From Flavobacterium aquidurense (lineage in GTDB: Bacteria > Bacteroidota > Bacteroidia > Flavobacteriales > Flavobacteriaceae), in NCBI GenBank assembly GCA_900107365.1, contig FNPS01000001.1:186001-250000 (forward strand): a DNA stretch of 64,000 nt, given 5' to 3'. A program made the position numbers and the translations under genes. Shown piece after piece: positions 1 to 9,060 of the stretch (its first letter is position 1; each line of letters starts with the position of its first letter). Below the pieces are notes generated by a model. It made no database searches, was not told the origin of the DNA, and saw nothing but the letters and a program-made list of their open reading frames with translations.

Positions 1-638
1 ATGTAACTTATGATAAATTCACCAATACTTTTGATGGTAAGAAAATTGGAGTATTACAATCTTCTAAAGTTGGAGCTTCTATCTCTGAAGATATCAAAAC
101 AAACTCATACTGGGCTGTTCTTGGTGCAATGGGAGTTATTTTCTTATACTTAATGATTTCTTTCCGTAAATGGCAATATTCATTAGGTGCGATTGCAGCT
201 GTTGCGCATGACGTGATCTTTGTATTAGGAATTTACTCTTTATGTTATAAATTCATGCCTTTCCACATGGAGATGGATCAGCACTTTATTGCGGCGATTC
301 TTACCGTTATTGGTTACTCTATGAATGATACTGTAATTGTATTTGACAGAATTAGAGAGTTTATCCTTGGAAACCGTAAAGGTAGTTTTGAAGATATCGT
401 AAACGCTTCTATTAATACTACATTATCTAGAACATTGAATACTTCATTAATGATGATTATCGTATTATTGACGATGTTTATCTTTGGAGGAGAATCAATC
501 AGAGGATTTATCTTCGCAATGTTAGTAGGTATTGTTGTAGGAACGTACTCTTCATTATTTATCGCTACACCAGTATTGGTTGACACGATTTCAAGCGATG
601 ACAAACATACAATCGAAGACAAACATAATAAAGCATAA
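1..638 (+). CDS. secDF: Protein translocase subunit SecDF, C-terminal part (5' end outside window)
   Basis: The open frame enters from the left edge (codons from base 3) and ends at 638, so only the SecF-like C-terminal half is visible. It is an inner-membrane, proton-driven accessory of SecYEG that helps pull exported proteins across the membrane. Several hydrophobic segments are seen, together with the SecF signature GYSMNDTVIVFDRIRE and the following SRTLNTS stretch. The residues before the first in-window Met are also SecF-like (VGASISEDIK), so that Met is not the start. A strong terminator follows the stop by about 20 bases. Fusion of SecD and SecF is usual in Bacteroidota but cannot be seen here because the SecD part is outside. 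Confidence 0.93.
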   Translation, partial: VTYDKFTNTFDGKKIGVLQSSKVGASISEDIKTNSYWAVLGAMGVIFLYLMISFRKWQYSLGAIAAVAHDVIFVLGIYSLCYKFMPFHMEMDQHFIAAILTVIGYSMNDTVIVFDRIREFILGNRKGSFEDIVNASINTTLSRTLNTSLMMIIVLLTMFIFGGESIRGFIFAMLVGIVVGTYSSLFIATPVLVDTISSDDKHTIEDKHNKA

Positions 639-660
639 TTAACTACTAGTTATATATAAA

Positions 661-691
661 AAGATCCAACGAGAGTTGGATCTTTTTTTTT
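661..691 (+). terminator. Rho-independent terminator of secDF
   Basis: A perfect 10-bp stem (AAGATCCAAC / GTTGGATCTT) with a GAGA loop is followed by a run of T, directly after the secDF stop. Confidence 0.9.
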
Positions 692-819
692 GATTAAATT
701 TGATTGTAAAGCAACGGAAAAGGACAGAAAGTTAAGTGCTCGACTTGGAATGATTTTGTCTCCTTGAAAGTATAAGAATGTAGTTGAATTTTACGGAAGA
801 ACTTTTTATTTAAATAATT

Positions 820-1194
820 ATGAAATCGAAAATTATTATAGTTTTAGCTTCATTACTTTCATGTGAAAAAAAGGAAGAGACAAAAGTAATTATGACAACA
901 GAAAACTCTGGAACTTTTTTCAGAAAAAAATTAGCTAATCAAAAATTAATGGATAGTTTAGAAAAACTTGTTTTATTTAGCGGAGATACAATAGCATATA
1001 ATGAACTAAAGGGAATTCTTTACATTGGAGAACAAAAAGTTACGGGATTATTGTATTATTCATTAATTATGTCTAATAAATATAATTATAAACGGGCTTC
1101 ATACGATGTTTATGATATTCTGACATATGATCATAAAGTTTTAGATGATAAAACAAGAAAAATGGCAATTGATTACTTAGAAAAAAGTAAATGA
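820..1194 (+). CDS. Small hypothetical lipoprotein
   Basis: A 124-residue protein with a short hydrophobic N-terminus and a lipobox ending at Cys15 (LLSC), followed by the acidic/basic EKKEE stretch typical of mature Bacteroidota lipoproteins. It would be lipid-anchored after signal peptidase II cleavage. The rest has no motif I recognise. It contains many Lys and Tyr and ends in a helical LEKSK tail. It stands alone between the secDF terminator and a repeat element. Function unknown. Confidence 0.7.
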   Translation: MKSKIIIVLASLLSCEKKEETKVIMTTENSGTFFRKKLANQKLMDSLEKLVLFSGDTIAYNELKGILYIGEQKVTGLLYYSLIMSNKYNYKRASYDVYDILTYDHKVLDDKTRKMAIDYLEKSK

Positions 1195-1269
1195 TATTAT
1201 TTTCTAAAAAAAAGCTATGCTGGCGCGAGAGTCCAATTCTTTGGTAATTTTGAAAAATAGATTTCTAAT

Positions 1270-1346
1270 TTAGCCCCGATGGGAGCGGTATCCTTTTTTC
1301 TGCTCCTTTAGCAGGAAAAAGATATAGCGGACAGCGGGAACTAAAG
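1270..1346 (+). repeat. Structured intergenic element, copy 1 (flavobacterial hairpin family)
   Basis: This element has TAGCCCCGAT, GCGGTATCCTTTTT, a small hairpin (CTGCTCC...), AAAAAGATATAGCGG and GCGGGAACTA. The outer TAGCCCCG and CGGGAACTA arms can pair, as can ATCCTTTTT with AAAAAGAT. A second copy with the same blocks lies at 36968-37085. It may correspond to the flavo-1 RNA motif described for Bacteroidota, but I could not check this. Just upstream (about 1220-1236) GCTGGCGCGAGAGTCC looks like a decayed REP end. Confidence 0.5.
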
Positions 1347-1429
1347 GTTATTGTAAAACGATTATTTGTGCTACTAAAAACATTAAAGAAGCTATACCCA
1401 TTGTAAGTCTGGAATGTTCATTTTAATGT

Positions 1430-1460
1430 AAAAAAAATGCCCGATACAAATCGGGCATTA
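1430..1460 (-). terminator. Rho-independent terminator of lgt operon
   Basis: Stem ATGCCCGAT / ATCGGGCAT with a 4-base loop. Read on the minus strand it is followed by a T run, about 20 bases beyond the lgt stop. Confidence 0.88.
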
Positions 1461-1479
1461 CTATATTGAATCTAAATTT

Positions 1480-2412
1480 TTAAGATGTTGCTAAAGGATT
1501 TCTTTGTGCTCTAATGATAAAGAAAAGACCGATAATGATAAAAGGTATACTCAGCCATTGTCCGGTTGAGAAATAGCCTAATTCTTCTTCGATTCCGCCC
1601 TGGCTTTCTTTTACAAATTCGACAATAAAACGTACGACAAATAAAAGAACTAAAAATAATCCGAATAAGAATCCTGTTTTAAGTCTTGCGTTCGTTTTCC
1701 AGTATAAGAAGAATAGAATGGCAAATACAAAAATGTAGCAAAATGCTTCGTATAATTGTGTTGGATGTTTTGCAGGAACCTGTGCTAATAATTCAGCAAA
1801 TTTTGGATCGTGTGCGATTGCATTATAAGCTTCTTTTGGATCTGCAATTTGAGTTGCATTCACGGCTTCAGCTTTACTGAATTTGTCATGTAAAAAACGA
1901 ATTCCGAATGCGGAGGTTGTTTCGTGTCCGATAATCTCAGAGTTGAAAAAATTTCCTAAACGTACAAATATGGCACCACTTGCTACCGGAATTACAACAC
2001 GGTCTAAAATCCATAACATAGGACGTTTTAAGATCATTTTGCTGTAGTAATACATTGCAATAATGATTGCTATTGCAGCACCATGACTTGCTAATCCCTG
2101 GTATCCTGTAAATTCGAATTTTGGTTCAAATCTGAAAGGTAAAAAGATTTCAAGTAAATGATTTCTGAAATACTCCCAATCATAAAAGAAAACATGTCCT
2201 AAACGTGCGCCTGCTAAAGTTGCCAAAACAGTCCAGACAAATAAAGAATCTAATTTTTCGAGTGATTCATTTTCGCGTTCGAAAATCTTTTTCATTAGGA
2301 ACCATCCTAAACCAAAAGCAATTACGAACATTAAACTGTAGTAGCGAATCATAAAAAATCCTAAGTTGATTCCTTCTGAAGGGTTCCAAACGAGGTTTAA
2401 GGCGTGTGTCAT
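1480..2412 (-). CDS. lgt: Prolipoprotein diacylglyceryl transferase
   Basis: Lgt moves the diacylglyceryl group from phosphatidylglycerol to the lipobox Cys of prolipoproteins, the first step of lipoprotein maturation, in the inner membrane. The 310-residue protein is polytopic. It carries the family motifs LASHGA, the signature RLGNFFNSEIIG near residue 155, and HPTQLYEA. The length is slightly above the usual 260-290 because of an inserted soluble loop between NSEIIG and HPTQ. It is the last gene of a minus-strand run with yidD and cysS and ends at a terminator. The many lipoproteins in this window are its expected substrates. Confidence 0.95.
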   Translation of the reverse strand: MTHALNLVWNPSEGINLGFFMIRYYSLMFVIAFGLGWFLMKKIFERENESLEKLDSLFVWTVLATLAGARLGHVFFYDWEYFRNHLLEIFLPFRFEPKFEFTGYQGLASHGAAIAIIIAMYYYSKMILKRPMLWILDRVVIPVASGAIFVRLGNFFNSEIIGHETTSAFGIRFLHDKFSKAEAVNATQIADPKEAYNAIAHDPKFAELLAQVPAKHPTQLYEAFCYIFVFAILFFLYWKTNARLKTGFLFGLFLVLLFVVRFIVEFVKESQGGIEEELGYFSTGQWLSIPFIIIGLFFIIRAQRNPLATS

Positions 2413-2479
2413 GTAGTATTGTATTTTTTTATTGGTTGTAAAAATAAATATTTAAAGCAGAGTAAGTCTTTATTAAAAG

Positions 2480-2719
2480 TTAATGTTTGTGCGAACATTT
2501 CTTTTCCGGAACCGGATCGTAGCCTGTTCTTCCCCAAGGATGGCAACTCAAAATACGTTTCGTTCCCAGGTAGCCGCCATAAAATAATCCGTGTTTTTGC
2601 AGTGCCTCAATCATATAACTGGAACATGTTGGTTCGAAACGGCAAGACGCTGGTGTAAAGGGCGAAATGGCGGTCTGATAAAAACGTACTAATAAAACAA
2701 ATGGAGTGATTACTTTCAT
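2480..2719 (-). CDS. yidD: Membrane protein insertion efficiency factor YidD
   Basis: A 79-residue protein with the YidD core: [10 protein letters not shown] near the N-terminus, then [10 protein letters not shown], the family's two conserved Cys, and ALQKHG and GYDPVP at the end. YidD helps YidC-dependent insertion of inner-membrane proteins and associates with the membrane through an amphipathic N-terminal helix. It sits 21 bases from cysS and 67 bases from lgt, so it is probably co-transcribed with both. Confidence 0.93.
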   Translation of the reverse strand: MKVITPFVLLVRFYQTAISPFTPASCRFEPTCSSYMIEALQKHGLFYGGYLGTKRILSCHPWGRTGYDPVPEKKCSHKH

Positions 2720-2740
2720 GATTTATTAGAAAATGAATGA

Positions 2741-4219
2741 TTATACAGAAAAGGTTGTACCGTCTTTTCCGTCTTTCAATTGAATTCCTAAAGTAATTAA
2801 TTGATCGCGGATTTGATCAGAAAGTGCAAAGTTTTTATCTGCTCTGGCCTGATTTCTCATTCCGATAAGCATGTTTACAACGCCTTCTAATTTGTCGTTG
2901 TTACTATCAGCTGCTTTTTCATCGCTTAAACCTAAAACATCAAAAACAAAAGCATTAATAGCTGTTGTGAATGTCGTAAGGTCTTCGGTAGTGATCGTTT
3001 CTTTTCCTTCTTTAAGTAAATTGATATAGCGAACGGCTTCAAACAACTGCGCAATTAAAATTGGAGTATTGAAATCGTCGTTCATGGCATCGTAGCATAA
3101 TTGCTTCCAGGAAGCAATATTAATTGAGCTTGTTGCACTTGCTAAAATGGCCGGCAAAGCATCAACAGCTTCCATTAATCGCTTATATCCTTTTTCAGCA
3201 GCTACAATAGCGTCATCAGAAAAATCTAAAATGCTTCTGTAGTGCGCCTGTAACATGAAAAAGCGTGTTACAGATGCTGAAAAAGCTTTGCTTAGAATAT
3301 TATTATCTCCGCTTAAAATCTCACCAGGTAAAATATTATTTCCTGTTGATTTTGCCATTTTCTTTCCGTTTAAAGTCAGCATATTGGCATGCATCCAGTA
3401 GTTTACAGGAGATTGACCAGTACAAGCTTCGTTTTGGGCGATTTCACATTCGTGATGAGGGAATTTTAAGTCCATTCCGCCACCGTGAATATCAAAATGA
3501 TTACCAAGATATTTGGTACTCATGGCAGTACATTCCAAATGCCATCCCGGAAAACCATCGCTCCAGGGCGAAGGCCATCTCATGATATGTTCTGGCTCTG
3601 CTTTTTTCCAAAGTGCAAAATCCTGCGGGTTTCTTTTGTCTGACTGACCATCAAGATCGCGGGTATTGGCTAGCATGTCTTCGATATTTCGACCGCTTAA
3701 AACTCCGTAATTGTTGGTTTCGTTATACTTTACAACATCAAAATAAACGGATCCGTTGGCTTCGTAACCAATTCCGGTATCTATGATTTTTTTGATAATT
3801 TCGATTTGTTCAATAATATGTCCCGTTGCAGTTGGTTCAATACTTGGCGGCAGGAAATTAAATGACTTCAAGATGTCATGAAAATCTACCGTATAGCGTT
3901 GTACCACTTCCATAGGTTCCAATTGCTCTAAACGTGCTTTTTTGGCAATTTTATCTTCACCTTCATCAACATCGTCTACAATGTGTCCTACGTCTGTAAT
4001 GTTACGAACATAACGTACTTTGTAATCAAGATGTAAAAAATACCTGAATATGACGTCAAACGACATAAAAGTTCTCACATTTCCTAAGTGTACATTGCTA
4101 TAAACCGTAGGTCCGCAAACATACATTCCAACATTTCCTTCATGAATTGGGTTGAAATTTTCTTTTTCACCCGAAAGTGAATTGTATATTTTTAGATGTT
4201 GACTTGTATATAAAGGCAT
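2741..4219 (-). CDS. cysS: Cysteinyl-tRNA synthetase
   Basis: Class I aminoacyl-tRNA synthetase that charges tRNA-Cys in the cytoplasm. The HIGH motif appears as HLGN at residues 44-47 after CGPTVY, and the KMSKS motif as KKMAKSTGN near residue 290. The zinc ligands expected for the family are present (Cys in VCGPTV, Cys in WHLECTAMS, and the HHECE region). The length of 492 is normal. The start ATG is preceded by a TTTAATCG repeat tract that separates it from the four-helix-bundle gene upstream. Confidence 0.97.
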   Translation of the reverse strand: MPLYTSQHLKIYNSLSGEKENFNPIHEGNVGMYVCGPTVYSNVHLGNVRTFMSFDVIFRYFLHLDYKVRYVRNITDVGHIVDDVDEGEDKIAKKARLEQLEPMEVVQRYTVDFHDILKSFNFLPPSIEPTATGHIIEQIEIIKKIIDTGIGYEANGSVYFDVVKYNETNNYGVLSGRNIEDMLANTRDLDGQSDKRNPQDFALWKKAEPEHIMRWPSPWSDGFPGWHLECTAMSTKYLGNHFDIHGGGMDLKFPHHECEIAQNEACTGQSPVNYWMHANMLTLNGKKMAKSTGNNILPGEILSGDNNILSKAFSASVTRFFMLQAHYRSILDFSDDAIVAAEKGYKRLMEAVDALPAILASATSSINIASWKQLCYDAMNDDFNTPILIAQLFEAVRYINLLKEGKETITTEDLTTFTTAINAFVFDVLGLSDEKAADSNNDKLEGVVNMLIGMRNQARADKNFALSDQIRDQLITLGIQLKDGKDGTTFSV

Positions 4220-4230
4220 ATTTGTTTCTA

Positions 4231-4266
4231 TTGTTTAATCGTTGATTTGTTTAATTGTTTAATCGT
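4231..4266. repeat. TTTAATCG/TTTAATTG repeat tract, left of the four-helix-bundle gene
   Basis: Repeated words TTTAATCG and TTTAATTG lie between the cysS start and the four-helix-bundle stop. Related words flank the other side of that gene (4652-4722) and also occur as an inverted pair upstream of valS (16139-16260). Confidence 0.7.
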
Positions 4267-4279
4267 TTTATTGCTAGTC

Positions 4280-4645
4280 TTATTCTTTAGAAAGATAGTA
4301 TTTTTTTAAACTATTTATCTGATTACAAATTTTTTCAATTTTCTCACGAGAATCTTTGTATTCAACTTCAGAAACATAATTTAAATCTTTAGAAATAATT
4401 AAATGATTTAAAGTTTCCATTGCTGATGAATAAGAGATCGTTAAAAAGTGAGCTTTGTCTTTGTTTGTATTTCTTGAAGTTCCCTCGGCTATATTGGTTG
4501 CAATTGATGATGAACTTCTTTTTATTTGAGAAGTTATTCCGAATATTTCATTTGATGGAAATTTACTAGTTAATTTATAAATATCCAAAATGAAGATTCT
4601 TGCATTTTGCCAAACCTCTAGTTTTTCAAAGGAAAAAATATACAT
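4280..4645 (-). CDS. Four-helix-bundle protein (23S rRNA-intervening-sequence family)
   Basis: A 121-residue protein of the small four-helix-bundle family first found in 23S rRNA intervening sequences and related to the Avd accessory proteins of diversity-generating retroelements. Family hallmarks are FEKLEVWQNAR at the start, SQIKRSSSSIATNIAEG in helix 2, and a C-terminal ICNQINSLKKYY helix. The cellular role of solo copies is not established. It sits between folE and cysS, two housekeeping genes it has no known link with, and is bracketed by TTTAATCG-type repeats, which suggests a small inserted cassette. Confidence 0.88.
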   Translation of the reverse strand: MYIFSFEKLEVWQNARIFILDIYKLTSKFPSNEIFGITSQIKRSSSSIATNIAEGTSRNTNKDKAHFLTISYSSAMETLNHLIISKDLNYVSEVEYKDSREKIEKICNQINSLKKYYLSKE

Positions 4646-4651
4646 CTTTGC

Positions 4652-4722
4652 TGTTTAATTGTTTAACCGTTTAATCGGGATTCGACGAGCCGATTAAACA
4701 AATTAACGATTTACCGATTAAA
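4652..4722. repeat. TTTAATCG repeat hairpin, right of the four-helix-bundle gene
   Basis: Left arm GTTTAATTGTTTAACC plus TTTAATCGG, spacer GATTCGACGAG, right arm CCGATTAAAC followed by more CGATTTACCGATTAAAC words, so the tract folds back on itself. It abuts the folE stop codon. Confidence 0.7.
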
Positions 4723-5394
4723 CTAAAATTGAGTATCTAATTTGATATAATCCAAAAACTCTCTTTTTGTCTGAGGATCTTTAAATTTTCCGCCAAATTC
4801 AGATGTTACGGTGCTGCTTTCGATATCTTTAATTCCTCTTGAATTTACACAAAGGTGTTTAGCGTCAATAACGCAGGCAACATCTTCAGTACCTAAAGCT
4901 TTTTGTAATTCCTGAACAATTTGCATGGTTAGACGCTCCTGAACCTGAGGTCTTTTAGCATAATATTCTACAATACGGTTCATTTTAGATAAACCGATAA
5001 CTCTTCCGCTGGAAATATAAGCTACGTGGGCACGACCAATAATTGGTAGTAAGTGGTGTTCGCAGGTAGAATAAACAGTGATGTTTTTCTCTACTAACAT
5101 TTCACCGTATTTGTAATTATTGTCAAAAGTAGAGGCTTTTGGTTGTTTTGAAGGGTTTAAGCCACCAAAAATCTCCTTTACAAACATCTTTGCTACTCGG
5201 TTTGGAGTACCTTTTATGCTGTCATCTGTCAAATCCATTCCAAGTGTTTGTAGAATGTTTTCAACATCTTTTTTTATTTTTTCTATTTTTTCATCATCTG
5301 TTAAGTCAAAAGCATCCTGTCTTACAGGGTTTTTCGCGTTGCTGCTAAAATGATTGTCTCCTATTTCGTCTAAAAAATCTTCGTTATTTATCAT
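4723..5394 (-). CDS. folE: GTP cyclohydrolase I
   Basis: FolE converts GTP to 7,8-dihydroneopterin triphosphate, the first step of folate/pterin synthesis. The 223-residue protein has the zinc-site and catalytic motif STCEHHLLPIIGRAH, then QVQERLT, and the second zinc Cys in AKHLCVNSRG. The N-terminal 40 residues are a variable acidic extension. It is the first gene of the minus-strand run folE, four-helix-bundle, cysS, yidD, lgt. Confidence 0.96.
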   Translation of the reverse strand: MINNEDFLDEIGDNHFSSNAKNPVRQDAFDLTDDEKIEKIKKDVENILQTLGMDLTDDSIKGTPNRVAKMFVKEIFGGLNPSKQPKASTFDNNYKYGEMLVEKNITVYSTCEHHLLPIIGRAHVAYISSGRVIGLSKMNRIVEYYAKRPQVQERLTMQIVQELQKALGTEDVACVIDAKHLCVNSRGIKDIESSTVTSEFGGKFKDPQTKREFLDYIKLDTQF

Positions 5395-5517
5395 TAAAAA
5401 CTACTATTATAATGGGTATATCTTTTTAAGGCGGTAAAGATAATTAATAAAAAGGAAACCTTTTCTATCGTTTTTACTATTTAATCGATCCTTTTTAGAT
5501 ATAGTTTAAATTAGTAC

Positions 5518-6264
5518 TCATTGGTTGAAAAAATAAGAGTAGGTCTTTATGAAATCAATGGAAAAATCAGCAAAGGCAAATTTCTTTGTATCCGTCATTT
5601 CCCCGGGAGAAAATTTTTGTACAAATTGGTATTTAGTTATTTCTTTGTCAGGTTTAGTGAATCCGTAATTATAGGCGGTGGCGAAAAAACGAATTTTTTC
5701 ATGAGTAGTCTTAAAATCGATATTTTGATATTTATATTCAGCAACATGCCAAAATACTTTTAGATATCGAAGTTGCCATTGAAAATTGCCCAGACGGTTT
5801 ATTCTTTCTTTTCTGGTTTCTTTTTCATCTTTCTTTTGAATAAGAATCCAGTCGTATTGCTTTAGATTTTCATTATTGGCTATATAATTTTCTAAATCTT
5901 CTATAAAGGAGGGTTTCATCTGAAAATAGCCAGTTGAAAAATCAGATCCTTTTTTTCCTTCCTTAACATATAAAATTTTATTAGAGGATGTTTCCAGGTA
6001 GTCAGAGTAAGAATCGTATCGTAATACCTCAGGAAAAGCAATAGAAAGGATTAGTACTTTTTCGTTTGTACTGAGTTCTACATCGATCTTATTTTTTTGC
6101 TTTTTTAATAATGAAAAGGCATAGTTAGTTTCTTTTCGATAATACGCTATCCCTTCGTTCTGGAGATTAGAAGTGTACTTAGTTTTAAAAGTACCTTTTA
6201 CATCTGAACTTTTAAAGGATACTAATGTCAGAAAGAGAAACAGTATTATAATTAACTTTTTCAT
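5518..6264 (-). CDS. Exported protein with lysozyme-like / lytic-transglycosylase-like motifs
   Basis: A 248-residue protein with an N-terminal hydrophobic signal segment (residues 1-17). Three short motifs fall in the order of the SLT/lysozyme-like fold: a Glu in SIAFPEV (E79), FSTGYFQMKP (110-118) matching the S-x-G-x-x-Q block, and ATAYNYG (195-201) matching the AYNxG block. This is my motif reading, not a confirmed family assignment. If right, it cleaves peptidoglycan glycan strands in the periplasm. It stands alone with 120-150 base gaps on both sides. Confidence 0.55.
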   Translation of the reverse strand: MKKLIIILFLFLTLVSFKSSDVKGTFKTKYTSNLQNEGIAYYRKETNYAFSLLKKQKNKIDVELSTNEKVLILSIAFPEVLRYDSYSDYLETSSNKILYVKEGKKGSDFSTGYFQMKPSFIEDLENYIANNENLKQYDWILIQKKDEKETRKERINRLGNFQWQLRYLKVFWHVAEYKYQNIDFKTTHEKIRFFATAYNYGFTKPDKEITKYQFVQKFSPGEMTDTKKFAFADFSIDFIKTYSYFFNQ

Positions 6265-6359
6265 GATAAAAAGTCTGTAATTCTATAGCTAATTTACTAA
6301 GAACTAGTAATACTGAGACTTTTTTATTGCTTTATTTTCTAGAAAAATACAGGGCAAAA

Positions 6360-6398
6360 AAAAATCTGTTTCAACATTACGTTAAAACAGATTTTAGA
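6360..6398 (-). terminator. Rho-independent terminator of the aminotransferase gene
   Basis: Stem AAAATCTGTTT / AAACAGATTTT. On the minus strand it runs into a long T tract, 20 bases beyond the stop. Confidence 0.85.
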
Positions 6399-6415
6399 AT
6401 GAATATTTTTAATTT

Positions 6416-7612
6416 TTATCTTTTATTATAAACTATAAGTGCTTCTTTTAAAACGTTTACAGCCGTAATTAAATCCTTTTTGTTTAAAACATAAGCGATA
6501 CGTACCTGATTCAATCCCATTCCAGGGGTTGAATAAAAACCAGCAGCAGGTGCAACCATTACAGTTTCGCCATTAAGATCGTAACTTTCTAAAAGCCATT
6601 GTGCAAAGTCTTCTGAATTTTCAATTGGCAATTGGGCAATACAGTAAAAAGCACCTTTTGGTTTCGTTACTATTACACCTTCAATTTTATTTAATTCAGT
6701 AATTAAAGTATCTCGACGACTTTTGTATTCTGATATTACTTCGTCAAAATAACTTTGTGGTGTATCTATTGCAGCTTCACAGGCAATTTGTTCGATAGTT
6801 GGCGGGCTTAAACGTGCCTGAGCGAATTTCATTACAGTTGCCAAAACATCTTTATTTTTAGTAACCAGGCAGCCAATTCTTGCGCCACACATACTATAGC
6901 GTTTTGAAACTGAATCTACCATAATGACGTTTTGTTGCACATCATCCAGATTCATTACAGAAAAATGAACATCGTCTCCATCGTATAAAAATTCGCGATA
7001 CACTTCATCCGCAATTAAATACAAATCGTGTTTTTTAATTAAACCGGCTAATTGTTTAATTTCTGTTTCAGAGTATAGGTAGCCTGTTGGATTTCCAGGA
7101 TTACAAATCAGAATAGCTTTTGTTTTTGGCGTAATCAACTTTTCAACTTCCTCGATACTAGGCAAAGCAAATGCTGTTTCGATAGTCGAAACCAGCGGCA
7201 CTACAGTTGCACTTGTTGAGGATGCAAACGCATGGTAATTAGCATAAAACGGTTCTGGAATAATGATTTCATCTCCCGGATCTGTAATTGTGGCCAGTGC
7301 AAATAATAAGGCTTCAGAGCCACCAGTAGTAATGATGATGTCTTCTGAGTTAACATTTACGTTTTGACGTTGGTAAAATTTTGCTAATTTTTTTCTATAA
7401 CTTTCATATCCGGCAGACGGACTGTATTCTATAATAGTTAAATCAATATTTTTTACCGCCTCGATGGCCACTTCGGGTGTCTTGATATCCGGTTGACCAA
7501 TGTTTAAGTGATACACTTTGCGTCCTTTTTGTTTTGCAATGTCTGCATAAGGAGCAAGTTTGCGTATCGGTGATTCGGGCATGTTTCTGCCTTTGTGCGA
7601 AATTGTTGGCAT
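6416..7612 (-). CDS. Pyridoxal-phosphate aminotransferase, class I/II
   Basis: A cytoplasmic fold-type I aminotransferase of the aspartate/aromatic group. It has the N-terminal LNIGQPDIKTP, the cofactor region ITTGGSEAL, CNPGNPTGY, ADEVYREF, and the Schiff-base Lys in DSVSKRYSMCGARIG. The C-terminal arginine region is NQVRIAYV. The exact substrate cannot be told from sequence. The frame is open to 7654, but I chose the ATG at 7612 (398 residues) because the upstream ATGs lie in a poly-A and TTTGCACTTC tract that resembles a flavobacterial -7/start-site region. Confidence 0.9.
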   Translation of the reverse strand: MPTISHKGRNMPESPIRKLAPYADIAKQKGRKVYHLNIGQPDIKTPEVAIEAVKNIDLTIIEYSPSAGYESYRKKLAKFYQRQNVNVNSEDIIITTGGSEALLFALATITDPGDEIIIPEPFYANYHAFASSTSATVVPLVSTIETAFALPSIEEVEKLITPKTKAILICNPGNPTGYLYSETEIKQLAGLIKKHDLYLIADEVYREFLYDGDDVHFSVMNLDDVQQNVIMVDSVSKRYSMCGARIGCLVTKNKDVLATVMKFAQARLSPPTIEQIACEAAIDTPQSYFDEVISEYKSRRDTLITELNKIEGVIVTKPKGAFYCIAQLPIENSEDFAQWLLESYDLNGETVMVAPAAGFYSTPGMGLNQVRIAYVLNKKDLITAVNVLKEALIVYNKR

Positions 7613-7734
7613 GAGCTTTATTATTGAAGTGCAAATTTGCATTTTTTTTTTCAATTTAACGAAAACATTATGGGGTCTTACGAAAATGTAACAATTATCA
7701 ATATTTTTATTAATTTTATATTAAAATATTGTCA

Positions 7735-9060
7735 ATGAAAAAATATTTCATGTTGTTTTTTGGGCTTTTCTTACCTTTTTCACTTTTGGCGCAAGATGAT
7801 TTCTCTATCGAAGACCACAGAACTAAGGTAGTTATACCTTTTAAACTCATTAATAATTTAGTTTTTATTCCGATAAAAGTAAATGGTATCGAGTTGAATT
7901 TCTTGCTAGATTCAGGTGTCGAAGAAACCATCTTGTTTAGTATGGATGAAAAAAAAGAGGTTAGTTTTAAAAATGTTGAAAAAATTAAACTTCGTGGATT
8001 AGGCAGTGAACAAGAAATTGAGGGTTTAAAGTCAACTAATAACACGTTGGAAACACATGGCTTAAAATCTCATAATCATTTATTGTATATTATTCTGGAT
8101 CAAAGCTTTAATTTATCTTCTCATATTGGAATTCCTGTAAATGGTATTATTGGTTATCAATTTTTTAAAAACAATTTAGTCGAAGTTAATTATCAGAAGA
8201 AAAAGGTCATTATACATACCAATAACGAAAAAAATCAAAAAAGAATAGACAGAAGTTTTAAGGCGGTTCCTATTACTATTGAAAGATCGAAACCTTATAT
8301 TCTTGCAAATGCGGTTGTTGACAGTGTTAATATTCCGGCTAAATTACTTATAGATATCGGGAACAGTGATGCTTTTTGGATTTTTGAAAATGATAAAATT
8401 AAATTGCCGAAGAAGAATTTTCCTGATTTTTTGGGAAAAGGATTTAGTGGAGATGTAGAAGGACATCGGGCTAAGATTGCTAAGTTTTCTGTTGATGAAT
8501 TTGACTTTAAAAACCCAATAGTTGCTTTTCCAGATTCAAGTTCTATCAAAAATGTAAAGATGGTTCCGGGGCGTATAGGTTCTGTTGGAGGCGAAGTCTT
8601 AAAACGTTTTACTGTAATTTTAGATTATCAGGATAAAAAAATGTTTCTTAAAAAAAACAGTAAATTCTCAGAGCCTTTTACGTATAATAAAAGTGGTATC
8701 ACTGTGCAGCATAATGGCTTGCAATGGGTTCAGGAGACTGTTCATTTAGAAACTGTCAGAGTGGTTACTTCACCGAGTGAGGCTGGTTTTAATGACAATA
8801 AAAATAATGATTTCAGATATAAATTTTCATTAAAACCTGTTTATGAAATTGTAAATATCCGAAAACATTCTGCAGCTGAAAAATGTGGCTTAAAGGCAGG
8901 CGATATTATTGTTAGCATTAATCAGACAACACCATACAAATATTCGTTACAACAAATAAATGCACTTTTAAAATCTGAAGAGGATGTTTGGATCATTTTG
9001 GAGGTGGAACGCAATAGTTTGATTTTGAAATTTAGATTTAAACTGGAAGACGAATTGTAA
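7735..9060 (+). CDS. Exported retropepsin-like aspartyl protease with C-terminal PDZ domain
   Basis: A 441-residue protein from the ATG at 7735; an in-frame TTG two codons earlier is less likely. A signal peptide (residues 1-20, ending LLAQ) is followed by two retropepsin-like repeats. The first has FLLDSG (D59-S60-G61) with GIIGYQFF after it. The second has LLIDIGNSDAFW (Asp near 207) with GSVGGEVL. Residues from about 367 form a PDZ domain (HSAAEKCGLKAGDIIVSIN). The aspartyl motifs are DSG and DIG instead of DTG, so activity is plausible for the first half and uncertain for the second. Substrates are unknown; it is probably periplasmic. Confidence 0.82.
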   Translation: MKKYFMLFFGLFLPFSLLAQDDFSIEDHRTKVVIPFKLINNLVFIPIKVNGIELNFLLDSGVEETILFSMDEKKEVSFKNVEKIKLRGLGSEQEIEGLKSTNNTLETHGLKSHNHLLYIILDQSFNLSSHIGIPVNGIIGYQFFKNNLVEVNYQKKKVIIHTNNEKNQKRIDRSFKAVPITIERSKPYILANAVVDSVNIPAKLLIDIGNSDAFWIFENDKIKLPKKNFPDFLGKGFSGDVEGHRAKIAKFSVDEFDFKNPIVAFPDSSSIKNVKMVPGRIGSVGGEVLKRFTVILDYQDKKMFLKKNSKFSEPFTYNKSGITVQHNGLQWVQETVHLETVRVVTSPSEAGFNDNKNNDFRYKFSLKPVYEIVNIRKHSAAEKCGLKAGDIIVSINQTTPYKYSLQQINALLKSEEDVWIILEVERNSLILKFRFKLEDEL

